A stretch of DNA of 22,700 nt from an uncultured Lachnospiraceae bacterium (GTDB lineage: Bacteria > Bacillota > Clostridia > Lachnospirales > Lachnospiraceae), in contig CAJUQZ010000004.1 in the NCBI GenBank assembly GCA_910588755.1, positions 42,282 to 64,981 on the forward strand, read 5' to 3'. The notes beneath the pieces are model-generated. The model was not told the origin of the DNA. It was given only the letters and a program-made list of their open reading frames with translations, and ran no database searches. Below, piece after piece: positions 7,336 to 14,610 of the stretch (the stretch's first letter is position 1; each line of letters opens with the position of its first letter). A program made the translations under genes and the position numbers.

Positions 7336-8033
7336 CACATCTTGCCAACCAGATTCTCCACCAATTTCGCACAGTGTGCCGCCGCCGCGCGCTCGAACTC
7401 GGGATAATCCATGTGCGCGCTTCCGTCCGCCTTATCCGAGATGGCGCGCAGCACCACATAGGGAATCTTGTTCAGGAATGCCGCGTGTGCGATTGCGGCG
7501 CCCTCCATCTCCGCGCAGGAGCCGTCAAACTGGCTGATCAGCCTGTCCTTTACGGCGCCGTCTGAGATAAACTGATCCCCACTGACTACACGCCCCTCGT
7601 ACACACCGATCTCCGGATTCACTTCCCGGCAGACTGCAATCGCCGCCTCGGCCAGCTTCCTGTCCGCCTTGAAAAAGGAGGTCTCCATCTGCGGGATAAT
7701 GCCCGGCTCATATCCGAGTGCGCTGACATCCATATCGTGTTCACAAGCGTCTGTGGAGACGACGATATCGCCAATATTGATCTCCGCGCGAAGCGAGCCT
7801 GCGACGCCCGTGTTGATCACCGCGTCAACACCGAACACGTCCGCTAAAATCTGCACACAGATGCCTGCGTTGACCTTTCCGATGCCACACTGTACAATAA
7901 CCACATCCTTTTTGTTTAAGACGCCTTCATGGAATTTCATGCCCGCTTTATCAACGACGTTTTTGACCTCCATCTTCGACTTTAGCTCTGCCACTTCAAG
8001 CTCCATTGCTCCGATAATACCTATCTTGTCCAT
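7335..8033 (-). CDS. mtnN: 5'-methylthioadenosine/S-adenosylhomocysteine nucleosidase
   Basis: A 232-residue cytoplasmic enzyme, the same length as the E. coli protein. It cleaves the N-glycosidic bond of MTA, SAH and 5'-deoxyadenosine, serving SAM recycling and supplying S-ribosylhomocysteine. Family residues are present: MDKIGIIGAMELEV with Glu11, NTGVAGSL at 74-81, EMEGAAIAH with Glu175 and Glu177 at the ribose site, and the catalytic Asp200 in AISDKADGS. The ATG at 8033 is preferred because AAAGGA lies about ten bases upstream and it matches the family N-terminus; an open frame continues 12 codons further. A small membrane protein is coupled downstream. Confidence 0.95.
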   Translation of the reverse strand: MDKIGIIGAMELEVAELKSKMEVKNVVDKAGMKFHEGVLNKKDVVIVQCGIGKVNAGICVQILADVFGVDAVINTGVAGSLRAEINIGDIVVSTDACEHDMDVSALGYEPGIIPQMETSFFKADRKLAEAAIAVCREVNPEIGVYEGRVVSGDQFISDGAVKDRLISQFDGSCAEMEGAAIAHAAFLNKIPYVVLRAISDKADGSAHMDYPEFERAAAAHCAKLVENLVGKM

Positions 8034-8089
8034 CGATTCGCATTCCTTTCTTACATCTTGTTTTTGCATATTTATTATATCATTTGTTT

Positions 8090-8118
8090 TATATCTTTTC
8101 TTATATCTTTTCTGACAA
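8090..8118 (-). promoter_or_regulatory. Possible mtnN promoter
   Basis: On the minus strand: TTGTCA (8113-8118), then GATATA after 17 bases (8090-8095) or TATAAA after 19. A second TATAAT is present at 8074-8079 without a good -35. The stretch carries a direct repeat of AGAAAAGATATA. The site is plausible but ambiguous. Confidence 0.35.
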
Positions 8119-8160
8119 TAAATTCCGAGAGGCTATATTATTTTCCCAATCACACAACTT

Positions 8161-8505
8161 TCAGTCCCCTCTCTGCCTCGATAAGATGATATCATACTGC
8201 CTGTACATTTTCTGCACTTCATTTTCCAGTGTGTAATAATGTCCGATATATGGAACCAACAGCACCAGAAGCAGCGCGATTAACGCAAGCATTGGTATGT
8301 ACTGCGCGATGCAGTAAATCGCAAGCGCGATCATTGTCAGGAGTGCAAAGGTCACTGTCACGATCAAATGAATCAGCCTTTCATGCTGAAAAAATGACAC
8401 CTGTGTCATGTGCTCTTGCATAACCTGGTCCCAATCCGTTTCTTCTGGCGGCGCTGCCAGAAGCGCGTCGATTCGCTCACGATATCCTACGATTCGTTTT
8501 TTCAT
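8161..8505 (-). CDS. Two-helix membrane protein, unknown function
   Basis: A 114-residue protein. An N-terminal amphipathic or charged region (residues 1-43) is followed by two closely spaced membrane segments (about 44-66 and 68-88) and a charged tail ending in QYDIILSRQRGD. This helical-hairpin plan fits a small scaffold or regulatory membrane protein, but I recognise no family. Its ATG overlaps the stop of the HAD gene (ATGA), so it is the last gene of a coupled three-gene unit with the esterase and HAD phosphatase. Confidence 0.65.
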   Translation of the reverse strand: MKKRIVGYRERIDALLAAPPEETDWDQVMQEHMTQVSFFQHERLIHLIVTVTFALLTMIALAIYCIAQYIPMLALIALLLVLLVPYIGHYYTLENEVQKMYRQYDIILSRQRGD

Positions 8506-9170
8506 ATATTCAGATCACTCCCTGCTGCCTTTGCAAACGCCTCCCGCACCTGATCAAGATCATCATACTTTGCCTCGATAACGGACAAAATCTCCTCGTC
8601 GGGCTGCCACAGGTCGGGGACCATGATTGTCCTGCAGCCGGCGCGGTGCGCGGAGAGAATACCGTTTCTGGAATCCTCCAGCGCATAGCAGTCCTGCGGC
8701 TTTTCACCGAGCAGTTTACACGCTTTCAGGTAGATTTCCGGCTCAGGCTTCGATCTCGTGACCATATCGCCACAGACAACCACCTCAAAATAGTCAAAAA
8801 CCGCCGCATCTCTCAGATGGCTCTCAACCTCCCACTGGGGGGACGAGCTTGCCACTGCGAGCCTGAAACCGTTCTCTTTGAGATAGTCTAGAAGAAGCTG
8901 CAGTCCCTTTTTGACCGGAACCTTATTTTCGGTATAATACCTTGTCAAAAACACCTTCGTGTGTCTGCGCAGCTCCTGCTCATTGTACTTGTCGCCAAAC
9001 TCTTTTATCCAGAGCTCGCGCGACATGGCGACATTCATACCCAACGTTTTCAGCGTCATATATCCGGCTTTGCCAATGCCAATCTTTTCCCCGGCATAAT
9101 CCCATGCCTCGATAAACACACGCTCCGTGTCAAACATCAGTCCATCCATATCAAAAATTACTGCCCGCAT
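8502..9170 (-). CDS. HAD-family phosphatase (beta-phosphoglucomutase-like)
   Basis: A 222-residue HAD subfamily IA hydrolase. Motif I is FDMDGLMFDT with the nucleophile Asp7 and acid/base Asp9. Motif II is the Ser run VASSS (108-110), motif III Lys141 in SKPEPE, and motif IV Glu165-Asp166 in LEDSRNG. An alpha-helical cap lies between motifs I and II. These enzymes dephosphorylate or isomerise sugar phosphates or nucleotides in the cytoplasm; the exact substrate cannot be read from sequence. AGGAGAG precedes the ATG. The gene overlaps the esterase end by 13 bases and is followed, with a 4-base overlap, by a membrane protein gene. Confidence 0.88.
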   Translation of the reverse strand: MRAVIFDMDGLMFDTERVFIEAWDYAGEKIGIGKAGYMTLKTLGMNVAMSRELWIKEFGDKYNEQELRRHTKVFLTRYYTENKVPVKKGLQLLLDYLKENGFRLAVASSSPQWEVESHLRDAAVFDYFEVVVCGDMVTRSKPEPEIYLKACKLLGEKPQDCYALEDSRNGILSAHRAGCRTIMVPDLWQPDEEILSVIEAKYDDLDQVREAFAKAAGSDLNI

Positions 9171-10084
9171 GCTTCTCTCCTATCACCCTCAATAATCCTG
9201 TCAAAGAAGCTGCACTCTTCGTCATTGCAGATCTTTGCTTCCTTTAGCCGCTGGTTTAGATGAAAGACATGTCCCATGTACGTATCCTGTGCCTCTCCAT
9301 AGATCCTACACACGCAGACAACACCCTTTTCTTTTAAAAAGTCACACATGGGCTGTGCAAAGTCTTTTAGAAAATCATATGCGGCAGTCATGATAAACGC
9401 GGGCGGGAAATCCGCATTGATATACTTCATGACATCAATGCGCTCGAGTGTCAGCTCACGTTCACTGGTCAGTGCCTTGTCTATATATGCCATAAACGGT
9501 TCGTCCTGCCCCGCACCCTCCCCTATGCGTCCCTTCATATCATAACAGCCACAGTTGAGTGCCACCGCCTTTATCTTAATCCGGTCATAGGGTATCTGCA
9601 TCGAAAATAATCTGCGGTATGCGCTGTTTGTCAGAAGCGAAAGATACTGGCTTGCAAGCTGTGCCCCCGCAGAGTCCCCGGTGACACAGAGTTTGTCCAA
9701 GTCAATATTGTATGCATCTGCGTTGTCTGCCACCCATGTGAATGCGGCATTAATGTCCTCGAGCGCTGCTGGGAACGGATTCTCTGGCGACAAACGGTAG
9801 GAGAAATTAACCACTGTAAATCCTCTCTGCGCCATGTCCATGCAATAGTACTGGTACACATCCTTGTCCCCGTATGTCCACCCGCCACCATGAATATCGA
9901 TGATCGTTTTTTGCGGCGACGTGACATCCTTTGTGTGGTATACGTCAAGGAGATTATATCTGCCATATTCTCCATATGCAATATTGTCATACCGTTTGAT
10001 ATTCTCGGGCGTAGTCAGTCCTGCATCCCTTTTCTGGTCGCTTGCCCCGAACTCCCTTCTGAGTTTTTCTGCATCAAATCTCAT
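9158..10084 (-). CDS. Alpha/beta hydrolase, HSL-type esterase
   Basis: A 308-residue esterase of the hormone-sensitive lipase type. It shows the oxyanion motif HGGGW (residues 65-69), the nucleophile elbow GDSAG (136-140, Ser138), and probable triad partners Asp237 in AAYDFL and His272 in GHVFH. SYRLSPENPFPAALED is also typical. There is no signal peptide, so it is predicted to be cytoplasmic, acting on short acyl or acetyl esters, perhaps acetylated sugars. AAAGGAG lies about ten bases before the ATG. It is the first gene of a tight unit with the HAD phosphatase and the membrane protein. An inverted repeat lies just upstream. Confidence 0.88.
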   Translation of the reverse strand: MRFDAEKLRREFGASDQKRDAGLTTPENIKRYDNIAYGEYGRYNLLDVYHTKDVTSPQKTIIDIHGGGWTYGDKDVYQYYCMDMAQRGFTVVNFSYRLSPENPFPAALEDINAAFTWVADNADAYNIDLDKLCVTGDSAGAQLASQYLSLLTNSAYRRLFSMQIPYDRIKIKAVALNCGCYDMKGRIGEGAGQDEPFMAYIDKALTSERELTLERIDVMKYINADFPPAFIMTAAYDFLKDFAQPMCDFLKEKGVVCVCRIYGEAQDTYMGHVFHLNQRLKEAKICNDEECSFFDRIIEGDRREACGQ

Positions 10085-10125
10085 TTTTCATCTACTCCTT
10101 TCATTCCTCATGCATTTTATGTATC

Positions 10126-10208
10126 CTAGTACTCTATCCGGCCAGAAATTAAACTCGTGAACCACCTGCTTTGCACCAAGTCTAATTTCTGACTGGATAG
10201 AGTACTAG
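10126..10208. repeat. Long imperfect inverted repeat, CTAGTACTC family
   Basis: Left arm 10126-10155 and right arm about 10179-10208 match at about 27 of 30 positions as reverse complements. Both outer ends are CTAGTACTCTATCC-like, and the inner parts contain CAGAAATTA. The spacer is about 23 bases. The right arm's outer part (AATTTCT, then ATAGAGTACTAG) recurs at 13744-13768. It lies between the esterase gene and the upstream HAD gene, where a folded RNA could stop or stabilise transcripts. Confidence 0.75.
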
Positions 10209-10214
10209 TACAGC

Positions 10215-10231
10215 GTTTGAAAAATGCCTTC
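10215..10231 (+). repeat. GTTTGAAAAA repeat end
   Basis: GTTTGAAAAATGCCTTC here resembles the left end of the 491-554 element (GTTTGAAAAACGCCTTC), one difference in 17. It directly follows the long inverted repeat. No matching right end is evident nearby. Confidence 0.55.
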
Positions 10232-10301
10232 TGCCTTCTGCACGCATACACCCAATAAGACCATTCTATCACGCTTCCATTAATTAACAAAACGGTTTTC
10301 A

Positions 10302-10970
10302 CTAAATTGCCTTTAGCAGCTCAAGTGGACTCTCAATCTGTTCAAATCCTTCCTTTCTGCCGCAGGGCTGATGTGCCCCCTCCCGCAGATACCAGACAGC
10401 CTGAACGACGTTCATGCCAATTTCCCTTGCTGCTTCCAGTTCATGACTGCCCCCATCGCCAACGTAGAGACATTCGTCTGCCTTGACGCCAAGCTGCGCC
10501 ACACACCCTGTAAATATCCCCGCGTTCGGCTTCTGAATCCCCTGCTCATAAGATAAAAATGCAACATCAAAGTACGGAAACAACACACTTTTCCGAATGG
10601 CATATGCCTCCTCCGAGAAGCAGTTGCTGATAAGTCCCACCTTGATTCCCCGCTCTTTTAACCCGTCAAGCATCGGAATAATCTCCTTATGGATATGGCG
10701 AAAGCATTCCTCCTTTGACTCAATACGCTTCTGGACGATCCGATGAAACAACGCTTCTGAATAACACCCATTTTCCCGCAAGATGACTTCGATCACCTCC
10801 TCAAATGTCATCTTTCCTATCGATCTGTCATCCTCGGTCGCATGCCAGAGCTCTCCGAACTTATTTTCTGGTATCCCTGCATCAGCCGCCATCTGCCTGC
10901 CGAAATACAGCGGACTCTCGTAATGTGTGATGAGCGTCTCGTACATATCAAAAATAACTGCCTTTATCAT
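10302..10970 (-). CDS. HAD-family hydrolase with dehalogenase-like motif I
   Basis: A 222-residue HAD-IA protein. Motif I is VIFDMYETLI: the nucleophile Asp8 is present, but the usual second Asp is Tyr10. This D-x-Y pattern is known from haloacid dehalogenases and some other HAD hydrolases. Motif II is LISNC, motif III the Lys in QKPNAGIF, and motif IV YVGDGGSHELEAA. The substrate is unknown. The ATG at 10970 is chosen because AAGGAGG lies eight bases upstream; nine further codons are open before it. It lies 74 bases downstream of argS on the same strand. A weak promoter (TTTCAT, 17 bases, TAAAAT at 10999-11027) may serve it alone. Confidence 0.87.
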   Translation of the reverse strand: MIKAVIFDMYETLITHYESPLYFGRQMAADAGIPENKFGELWHATEDDRSIGKMTFEEVIEVILRENGCYSEALFHRIVQKRIESKEECFRHIHKEIIPMLDGLKERGIKVGLISNCFSEEAYAIRKSVLFPYFDVAFLSYEQGIQKPNAGIFTGCVAQLGVKADECLYVGDGGSHELEAAREIGMNVVQAVWYLREGAHQPCGRKEGFEQIESPLELLKAI

Positions 10971-11044
10971 TGGGCTATCCTCCTTATCATTTTGCACTAT
11001 TTTACCATATTTTGCCCCTTAATGAAAGGCATTTATCTATAAAT

Positions 11045-12742
11045 CTACATCTCCTCAGGGCACTCGATGCCCAGCAATCCACAGCCGTCTTGCAGCACCC
11101 TCCTCGTCAGCTCTGTAAGTGCCAGCCGCGCCTGCCTGATGGGTTCCTCCGCCTTTAAAATCACGCAGTCATGATAAAACCGATTAAATGCGACAGCCAG
11201 ATTCACAACGTAACGCGCCACAACAGAGGGCTCATACTTCTCTGCCGCATTCTTGACAGCGTCCGCATAACCGCCCAGCAGCTTGACCAGCCTGTATGAT
11301 ACACTGTCCGCAAGTGTACTGTAGTCGATCTGGTCAAAATTTATCTTAGTACTACATCTTTTAAGTACACTGTTTGCGCGCGCGTAAGTATACTGTACAT
11401 ACGGACCTGTACTGCCGTCAAAATTGAGTACCTCCTTCCATGAAAAATTGATATTCTTGATGCGCTGGTTGTACAGGTCATGAAAAATAACAGCGCCCAC
11501 ACCGACCATTCTTGCGACCTCCTCCCTGTTTTCCAGCTCCGGATTTTTCTCCAAAATGGCCGCTTTAGCGCGGCTGATGGCTTCCCTTAGAATATCCTCG
11601 GCGTATATGATATTTCCTTTCCTCGTAGAAAGCCTTTCCCCGTCTAGGCTCACCAGCCCATATGGGACATGGATTAACGTGTCTGCAAAATCATACCCCA
11701 TCACTTTAACTGCCTGAAAGACCTGCCTAAAATGAAGTGACTGCTCTACCCCAGTCACATAGATACACTTCTCAAAATTGTATTTCTCCTTGCGGTAAAG
11801 CACAGCCGCAATATCACGCGAATGATAGATCGAGCCTCCATCACTTTTGGTGATGAGACAGGGCGGCATCTGGTACGCCTCCAGGCTGATAACCTGTGCA
11901 CCCTCACTTTCGACCAGCAGATTTTTTTGCTTTAGCTCTGTAACCAAATCAGGAACCTTGTCCCGGTAAAAGCTCTCGCCCACCCACGCGTCAAACGTAA
12001 TCCCCAACAGCTGATAAACACGCTCAAACTCAGCCATGCTGATGCGTTTAAACCAGTCCCATATCGCAATCGCCTCTGGGTCGTTTTGCTCCATCCGAAC
12101 AAACCACTCACGGGCTTCTATGAGCAATTGCTCATTGTGTTGTGCTTCCACATTAAATCTGACATAGATGCGCAGCAGCTCTTCTATGCCTTTCTCCTGC
12201 ACCAGCTCCTCATTGCTCCACAGCCTGTACGCCACGATCAGCTTCCCAAACTGCGTTCCCCAGTCGCCAAGATGATTGATCCGAACCACATGAAATCCCA
12301 GCTTCTGATAAATCTTGTACAGAGCATTTCCGATCACTGTCGTGCGCAGATGACCTACATGAAAATTTTTCGCGATATTGGGTGAAGAATAATCCATACA
12401 GATTGTTTTGTCCACGCCGCTTTGTACCACACCAAAATTTTCCAGCTGCAGCACCGACAGGCAGCTTTTGATGTATGCCCCACGTTTCCAGTACATATTG
12501 CAGTATGCACCTGCACTTTCAACCCTCTCAATACCCAGTTCTTCTTTTTGCGCCGCCAACTTTTCGGCAATCCAGACTGCGATCAGCTGTGGCTTTTTGC
12601 GCAGCTTTTTTGCCAGCACATAGCAGGGCAGCGCCAGATCCCCCATTTCCTCCTCCGGCGGAACCTCCATTATAGATAGAAATTCTCCGGCGGATATGTC
12701 CTCCACGATGCCTGACAAAAACAGACTAACTTTTTCTTTCAT
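11045..12742 (-). CDS. argS: Arginyl-tRNA synthetase
   Basis: A 565-residue class I aminoacyl-tRNA synthetase that charges tRNA-Arg using ATP. The HIGH-type motif is SPNIAKNFHVGHLRTT (HVGH at 128-131). The KMSKS-type loop is LSTRKGN, the usual ArgRS variant. The C-terminal anticodon-binding domain contains the GPYVQYTYARANS signature and ends FNRFYHDCVIL. The ATG at 12742 is favoured by GGAAAGGAA upstream and by the family N-terminus. A GTG 22 codons earlier is open but falls inside the conserved element at 12788-12908. The 545-base upstream gap carries a structured RNA with a terminator, so expression may be attenuated or driven from a nearer promoter (12919-12946). Confidence 0.96.
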   Translation of the reverse strand: MKEKVSLFLSGIVEDISAGEFLSIMEVPPEEEMGDLALPCYVLAKKLRKKPQLIAVWIAEKLAAQKEELGIERVESAGAYCNMYWKRGAYIKSCLSVLQLENFGVVQSGVDKTICMDYSSPNIAKNFHVGHLRTTVIGNALYKIYQKLGFHVVRINHLGDWGTQFGKLIVAYRLWSNEELVQEKGIEELLRIYVRFNVEAQHNEQLLIEAREWFVRMEQNDPEAIAIWDWFKRISMAEFERVYQLLGITFDAWVGESFYRDKVPDLVTELKQKNLLVESEGAQVISLEAYQMPPCLITKSDGGSIYHSRDIAAVLYRKEKYNFEKCIYVTGVEQSLHFRQVFQAVKVMGYDFADTLIHVPYGLVSLDGERLSTRKGNIIYAEDILREAISRAKAAILEKNPELENREEVARMVGVGAVIFHDLYNQRIKNINFSWKEVLNFDGSTGPYVQYTYARANSVLKRCSTKINFDQIDYSTLADSVSYRLVKLLGGYADAVKNAAEKYEPSVVARYVVNLAVAFNRFYHDCVILKAEEPIRQARLALTELTRRVLQDGCGLLGIECPEEM

Positions 12743-12787
12743 GATGTTCTTTTCCTTTCCATATTTTTCATAATTATAAATACATAT

Positions 12788-12908
12788 GTCACACTGTGAT
12801 ACCACCACTAACCATAGTTTTAAGGTTATCTATAAAAATGACGCGATATTTAAAGATGAGACTCGAACTATGGCAAATAAATGTCTTGTAATAACATATT
12901 GTATCAAT
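12788..12908 (-). other. Conserved 5' element, copy 1 (argS leader), with 66-bp insert
   Basis: The two blocks 12788-12807 and 12875-12908 match 18381-18400 and 18402-18435 at 17 of 20 and 25 of 34 positions. Eleven of the 12 differences are transitions. The blocks contain GATACCACCA and AAATAAAYGTCTT on the plus strand. In this copy they are separated by about 66 bases that carry an 8-bp perfect inverted repeat, CCATAGTT (12812-12819) and AACTATGG (12866-12873). The terminal part is an 11-base palindrome TCACACTGTGA, replaced in copy 2 by TCGCATTGCGA with both arms changed in concert. It sits 46 bases upstream of the argS start. Confidence 0.65.
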
Positions 12909-12918
12909 ATCCCGATGT

Positions 12919-12946
12919 ATTCTATTGCAGTAATTACAAAAGTAAA
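12919..12946 (-). promoter_or_regulatory. Possible argS-proximal promoter
   Basis: On the minus strand: TTTACT (12941-12946), 16 bases, TAGAAT (12919-12924). It would start transcription between the terminator at 12948-12994 and argS, making the upstream RNA independent of argS. It is moderate in quality only. Confidence 0.35.
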
Positions 12947-12947
12947 T

Positions 12948-12994
12948 AAAAAAACCGCACAGATATCAGCATATGCCAAAAATCTATTACGGTT
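12948..12994 (-). terminator. Intrinsic terminator of the RNA upstream of argS
   Basis: On the minus strand an outer stem AACCG (12990-12994) pairs with CGGTT (12953-12957). An inner AUAGAU pairs with AUCUGU, and an apical GCAUAUGC closes it. A run of seven U (12948-12954) follows directly. This is the best terminator in the window. Confidence 0.8.
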
Positions 12995-13165
12995 CTGTAT
13001 TGGTTCTATCTATAAACACTAACAACCAGCAACCGCACGGAAACAAGACGTAACTCTCCTGCAACCATGCGGGGCAATGGTCACAAGAGCTTACGTCTCT
13101 CCTCTCTGTGTCTTGAACTGTTTGTCTTATAGAATTCCATATCATCTGTCCTCTCGATTTATTGT
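12948..13165 (-). ncRNA. Candidate structured small RNA, rod-like, about 218 nt
   Basis: A promoter at 13171-13199 and a terminator at 12948-12994 define a transcript of about 218 nt with no reading frame. It folds as a rod. Stem 1 pairs 13127-13133 with 13009-13015 (7 bp). Stem 2 pairs 13118-13126 with 13021-13029 (8 of 9). A large internal bubble follows (13099-13117 facing 13030-13045, 19 by 16 nt). Stem 3 pairs 13091-13098 with 13046-13053 (AGACGTAA with TTACGTCT, 8 bp perfect). Above it lie CUCU/AGAG and ACCAU/AUGGU with a C-rich apical loop. Rod, central bubble and own terminator resemble 6S RNA, but I cannot confirm conserved 6S bases. The alternative is an attenuating leader of argS. 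T-box hallmarks were not found. Confidence 0.5.
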
Positions 13166-13170
13166 CTTAA

Positions 13171-13199
13171 AATATAACACAGTGCAAGCAGGTTTGCAA
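13171..13199 (-). promoter_or_regulatory. Promoter of the structured RNA
   Basis: On the minus strand: TTGCAA (13194-13199), 17 bases, TATATT (13171-13176). Transcription would start near 13163-13165. Confidence 0.65.
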
Positions 13200-13287
13200 G
13201 AGGAAAATTTTGTGTAATAAATCCTGTTCACTGCTCGCATTTTTAGTGTGTCTGCGAATATGCGGATTGCCTCTGCCAACGACGTAG

Positions 13288-13689
13288 CTACGGTTCCCCT
13301 TCCTGTTTTTCCGCTGTCTCGTAAGCCTCCAGTTCATTGCACAGCGCCACAAAATCATCATAGACCGTGATTGTCTGCAGATAGCGAAAATCCAGAATCA
13401 ACCCGGAACTGCGGTGGCGCAGAAAATCAGCGTCCCACAGTGGAACCGTGATAAAGCCCTTTTTATAATCATATCTCAGCGGCTCATACTTCTCAAGATT
13501 CCCACGAAAATACTTCACCTTTGCAAGGCACAGCTTGTTGATGCGAAATAACAGCCCGATGATATCCGTCCGTTCAAAGAATGCGTCCTTGAAAATCAGG
13601 TGTTTGTGCGCGTTTTCTTTCTCCGAGTACCACGCACTGTTTTCATGCTTTAGTCCATATTTCTCCACAAGCAGCTGCTTCTCGTCCAT
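13288..13689 (-). CDS. Hypothetical protein, 133 residues
   Basis: A soluble, mixed alpha/beta-looking protein without signal peptide or membrane segment. It is rich in aromatic and charged residues (for example KVKYFRGNLEKYEPLRYDYK around 57-76) and has an acidic C-terminus (ELEAYETAEKQEGEP). I recognise no family or catalytic motif. The frame is credible: GGGGAGGA precedes the ATG at ideal distance, and codon use matches the neighbours. It lies 83 bases downstream of the methyltransferase gene on the same strand, separated by a CTAGTACTC repeat. Confidence 0.7.
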   Translation of the reverse strand: MDEKQLLVEKYGLKHENSAWYSEKENAHKHLIFKDAFFERTDIIGLLFRINKLCLAKVKYFRGNLEKYEPLRYDYKKGFITVPLWDADFLRHRSSGLILDFRYLQTITVYDDFVALCNELEAYETAEKQEGEP

Positions 13690-13719
13690 CCGACAATCCT
13701 CCCCTCTGCATTAGAGCTT

Positions 13720-13768
13720 GTTTGAAAAATACTCTAGTACTCCAATTTCTAACCGAATAGAGTACTAG
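13720..13768. repeat. GTTTGAAAAA plus CTAGTACTC/GAGTACTAG inverted repeat
   Basis: GTTTGAAAAA (13720-13729) is followed by CTAGTACTC (13734-13742) and its perfect inverse GAGTACTAG (13760-13768). The 17-base loop and right arm (AATTTCT, then ATAGAGTACTAG) match the right arm of the larger repeat at 10126-10208. It appears to be a shorter member of the same family, again joined to GTTTGAAAAA. Confidence 0.7.
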
Positions 13769-13772
13769 ATTT

Positions 13773-14510
13773 TCATATTACTTTTCTGAAAATAAGGTGA
13801 TTAAAAAAGGCAATATTTTTATATTCTTCGAGATTACAGGTCTTCATTTCCAATGCAAGCATATTGTCATACCATTCCGTTGTATATTTTTTGTCATTGT
13901 TCGAGGACAAGCCAAAGAATGTGCGAAGTCCAAATCGGTTCTCAAGCGACAGTCCCAGTTCACTGGCCTTTCTCATCAGATACTCCGTGCTGTAGGTATC
14001 CCGTTTGCCAAACATATTGTCTTCATTATCGCCATCTTCAAGTAAGCCAAGCGCCGCTTGCGGGTCATCGGAAAAAACAGAATACGCAAGAATCCGCCCG
14101 GCAAGATTGTGCTTGACGATGGAGAGTCTGCCGCCTTGTTTCAGCACACCTGCAAGTTCTGTCAATATCTGTTCTTTGTCCGGAACATATTCCAGAACAT
14201 TGTGGCAGATGACAAGGTCAAAATCAGCGGTTTTTTGCTTTCTTACTTCCTCGATTCCGCCCTGGATACAGGTGTAACTGCCGCAATGATCCCCCACTTT
14301 CAAATCAAGCATTTCTTTGCTTGGTTCAATTGCAGTCACGCGATGAAATGGCGCGTAATGGCTGGCGGTCACGCAGAAGCCCGCCCCGAAATCAAGAATG
14401 TTAAGAGGATGGTCTTCGGATAAGTCAAGCTGTCGAAACAGCGTGTCATAGAACATTTTTCCCCAGGGCTGTTCCATGAGCTTTCGATAATCATTGATTG
14501 AACTTGGCAT
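13773..14510 (-). CDS. Class I SAM-dependent methyltransferase, CmoM/SmtA-like
   Basis: A 245-residue cytoplasmic methyltransferase. Motif I is NILDFGAGFC (residues 37-46), the acidic SAM-ribose residue is Glu62 in AIEPS, and FDLVICHNVLEYVPD is motif IV. VLKQGGRLSIVKHNLAG follows. The motif-IV region, the post-motif KHNLAGR and the C-terminal RDTYSTEYLMRKASELGL then GLRTF resemble CmoM (SmtA), the tRNA cmo5U methyl ester methyltransferase, but the assignment to that substrate is tentative. AGGAGA precedes the ATG, and a good promoter lies at 14550-14578. The gene is separated by 100 bases from the KaiC-like gene. Confidence 0.85.
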   Translation of the reverse strand: MPSSINDYRKLMEQPWGKMFYDTLFRQLDLSEDHPLNILDFGAGFCVTASHYAPFHRVTAIEPSKEMLDLKVGDHCGSYTCIQGGIEEVRKQKTADFDLVICHNVLEYVPDKEQILTELAGVLKQGGRLSIVKHNLAGRILAYSVFSDDPQAALGLLEDGDNEDNMFGKRDTYSTEYLMRKASELGLSLENRFGLRTFFGLSSNNDKKYTTEWYDNMLALEMKTCNLEEYKNIAFFNHLIFRKVI

Positions 14511-14549
14511 TATTTTGTCTCCTGTCGGTTATATTTTTATGATTTATTA

Positions 14550-14578
14550 ATTATACTTCACTTTTACCGCAAAGGCAA
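14550..14578 (-). promoter_or_regulatory. Promoter of the methyltransferase gene
   Basis: On the minus strand: TTGCCT (14573-14578), 17-base spacer, TATAAT (14550-14555). It ends 40 bases before the ATG, so the gene is likely transcribed separately from the HD/KaiC-like unit. Confidence 0.65.
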
Positions 14579-14610
14579 CTGCCAGTATATCGTCCGCCCT
14601 TATTTCACCC

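Noticed and set aside
12743..12808. Longer ArgS starting at the GTG at 12808
   Set aside because: The extension is encoded by the conserved 5' element and has no family similarity. The ATG at 12742 has its own ribosome binding site.
12855..12868. tRNA T-arm-like GTTCGAGTCTC on the minus strand
   Set aside because: No acceptor stem, D arm or anticodon arm can be placed around it. It lies in the insert of the conserved element.
12788..13170. T-box riboswitch controlling argS
   Set aside because: GGTGGTATCAC resembles the T-box core, but the terminator lies upstream of it rather than overlapping it. No GGUUGGUG-type distal loop or AG bulge was found.
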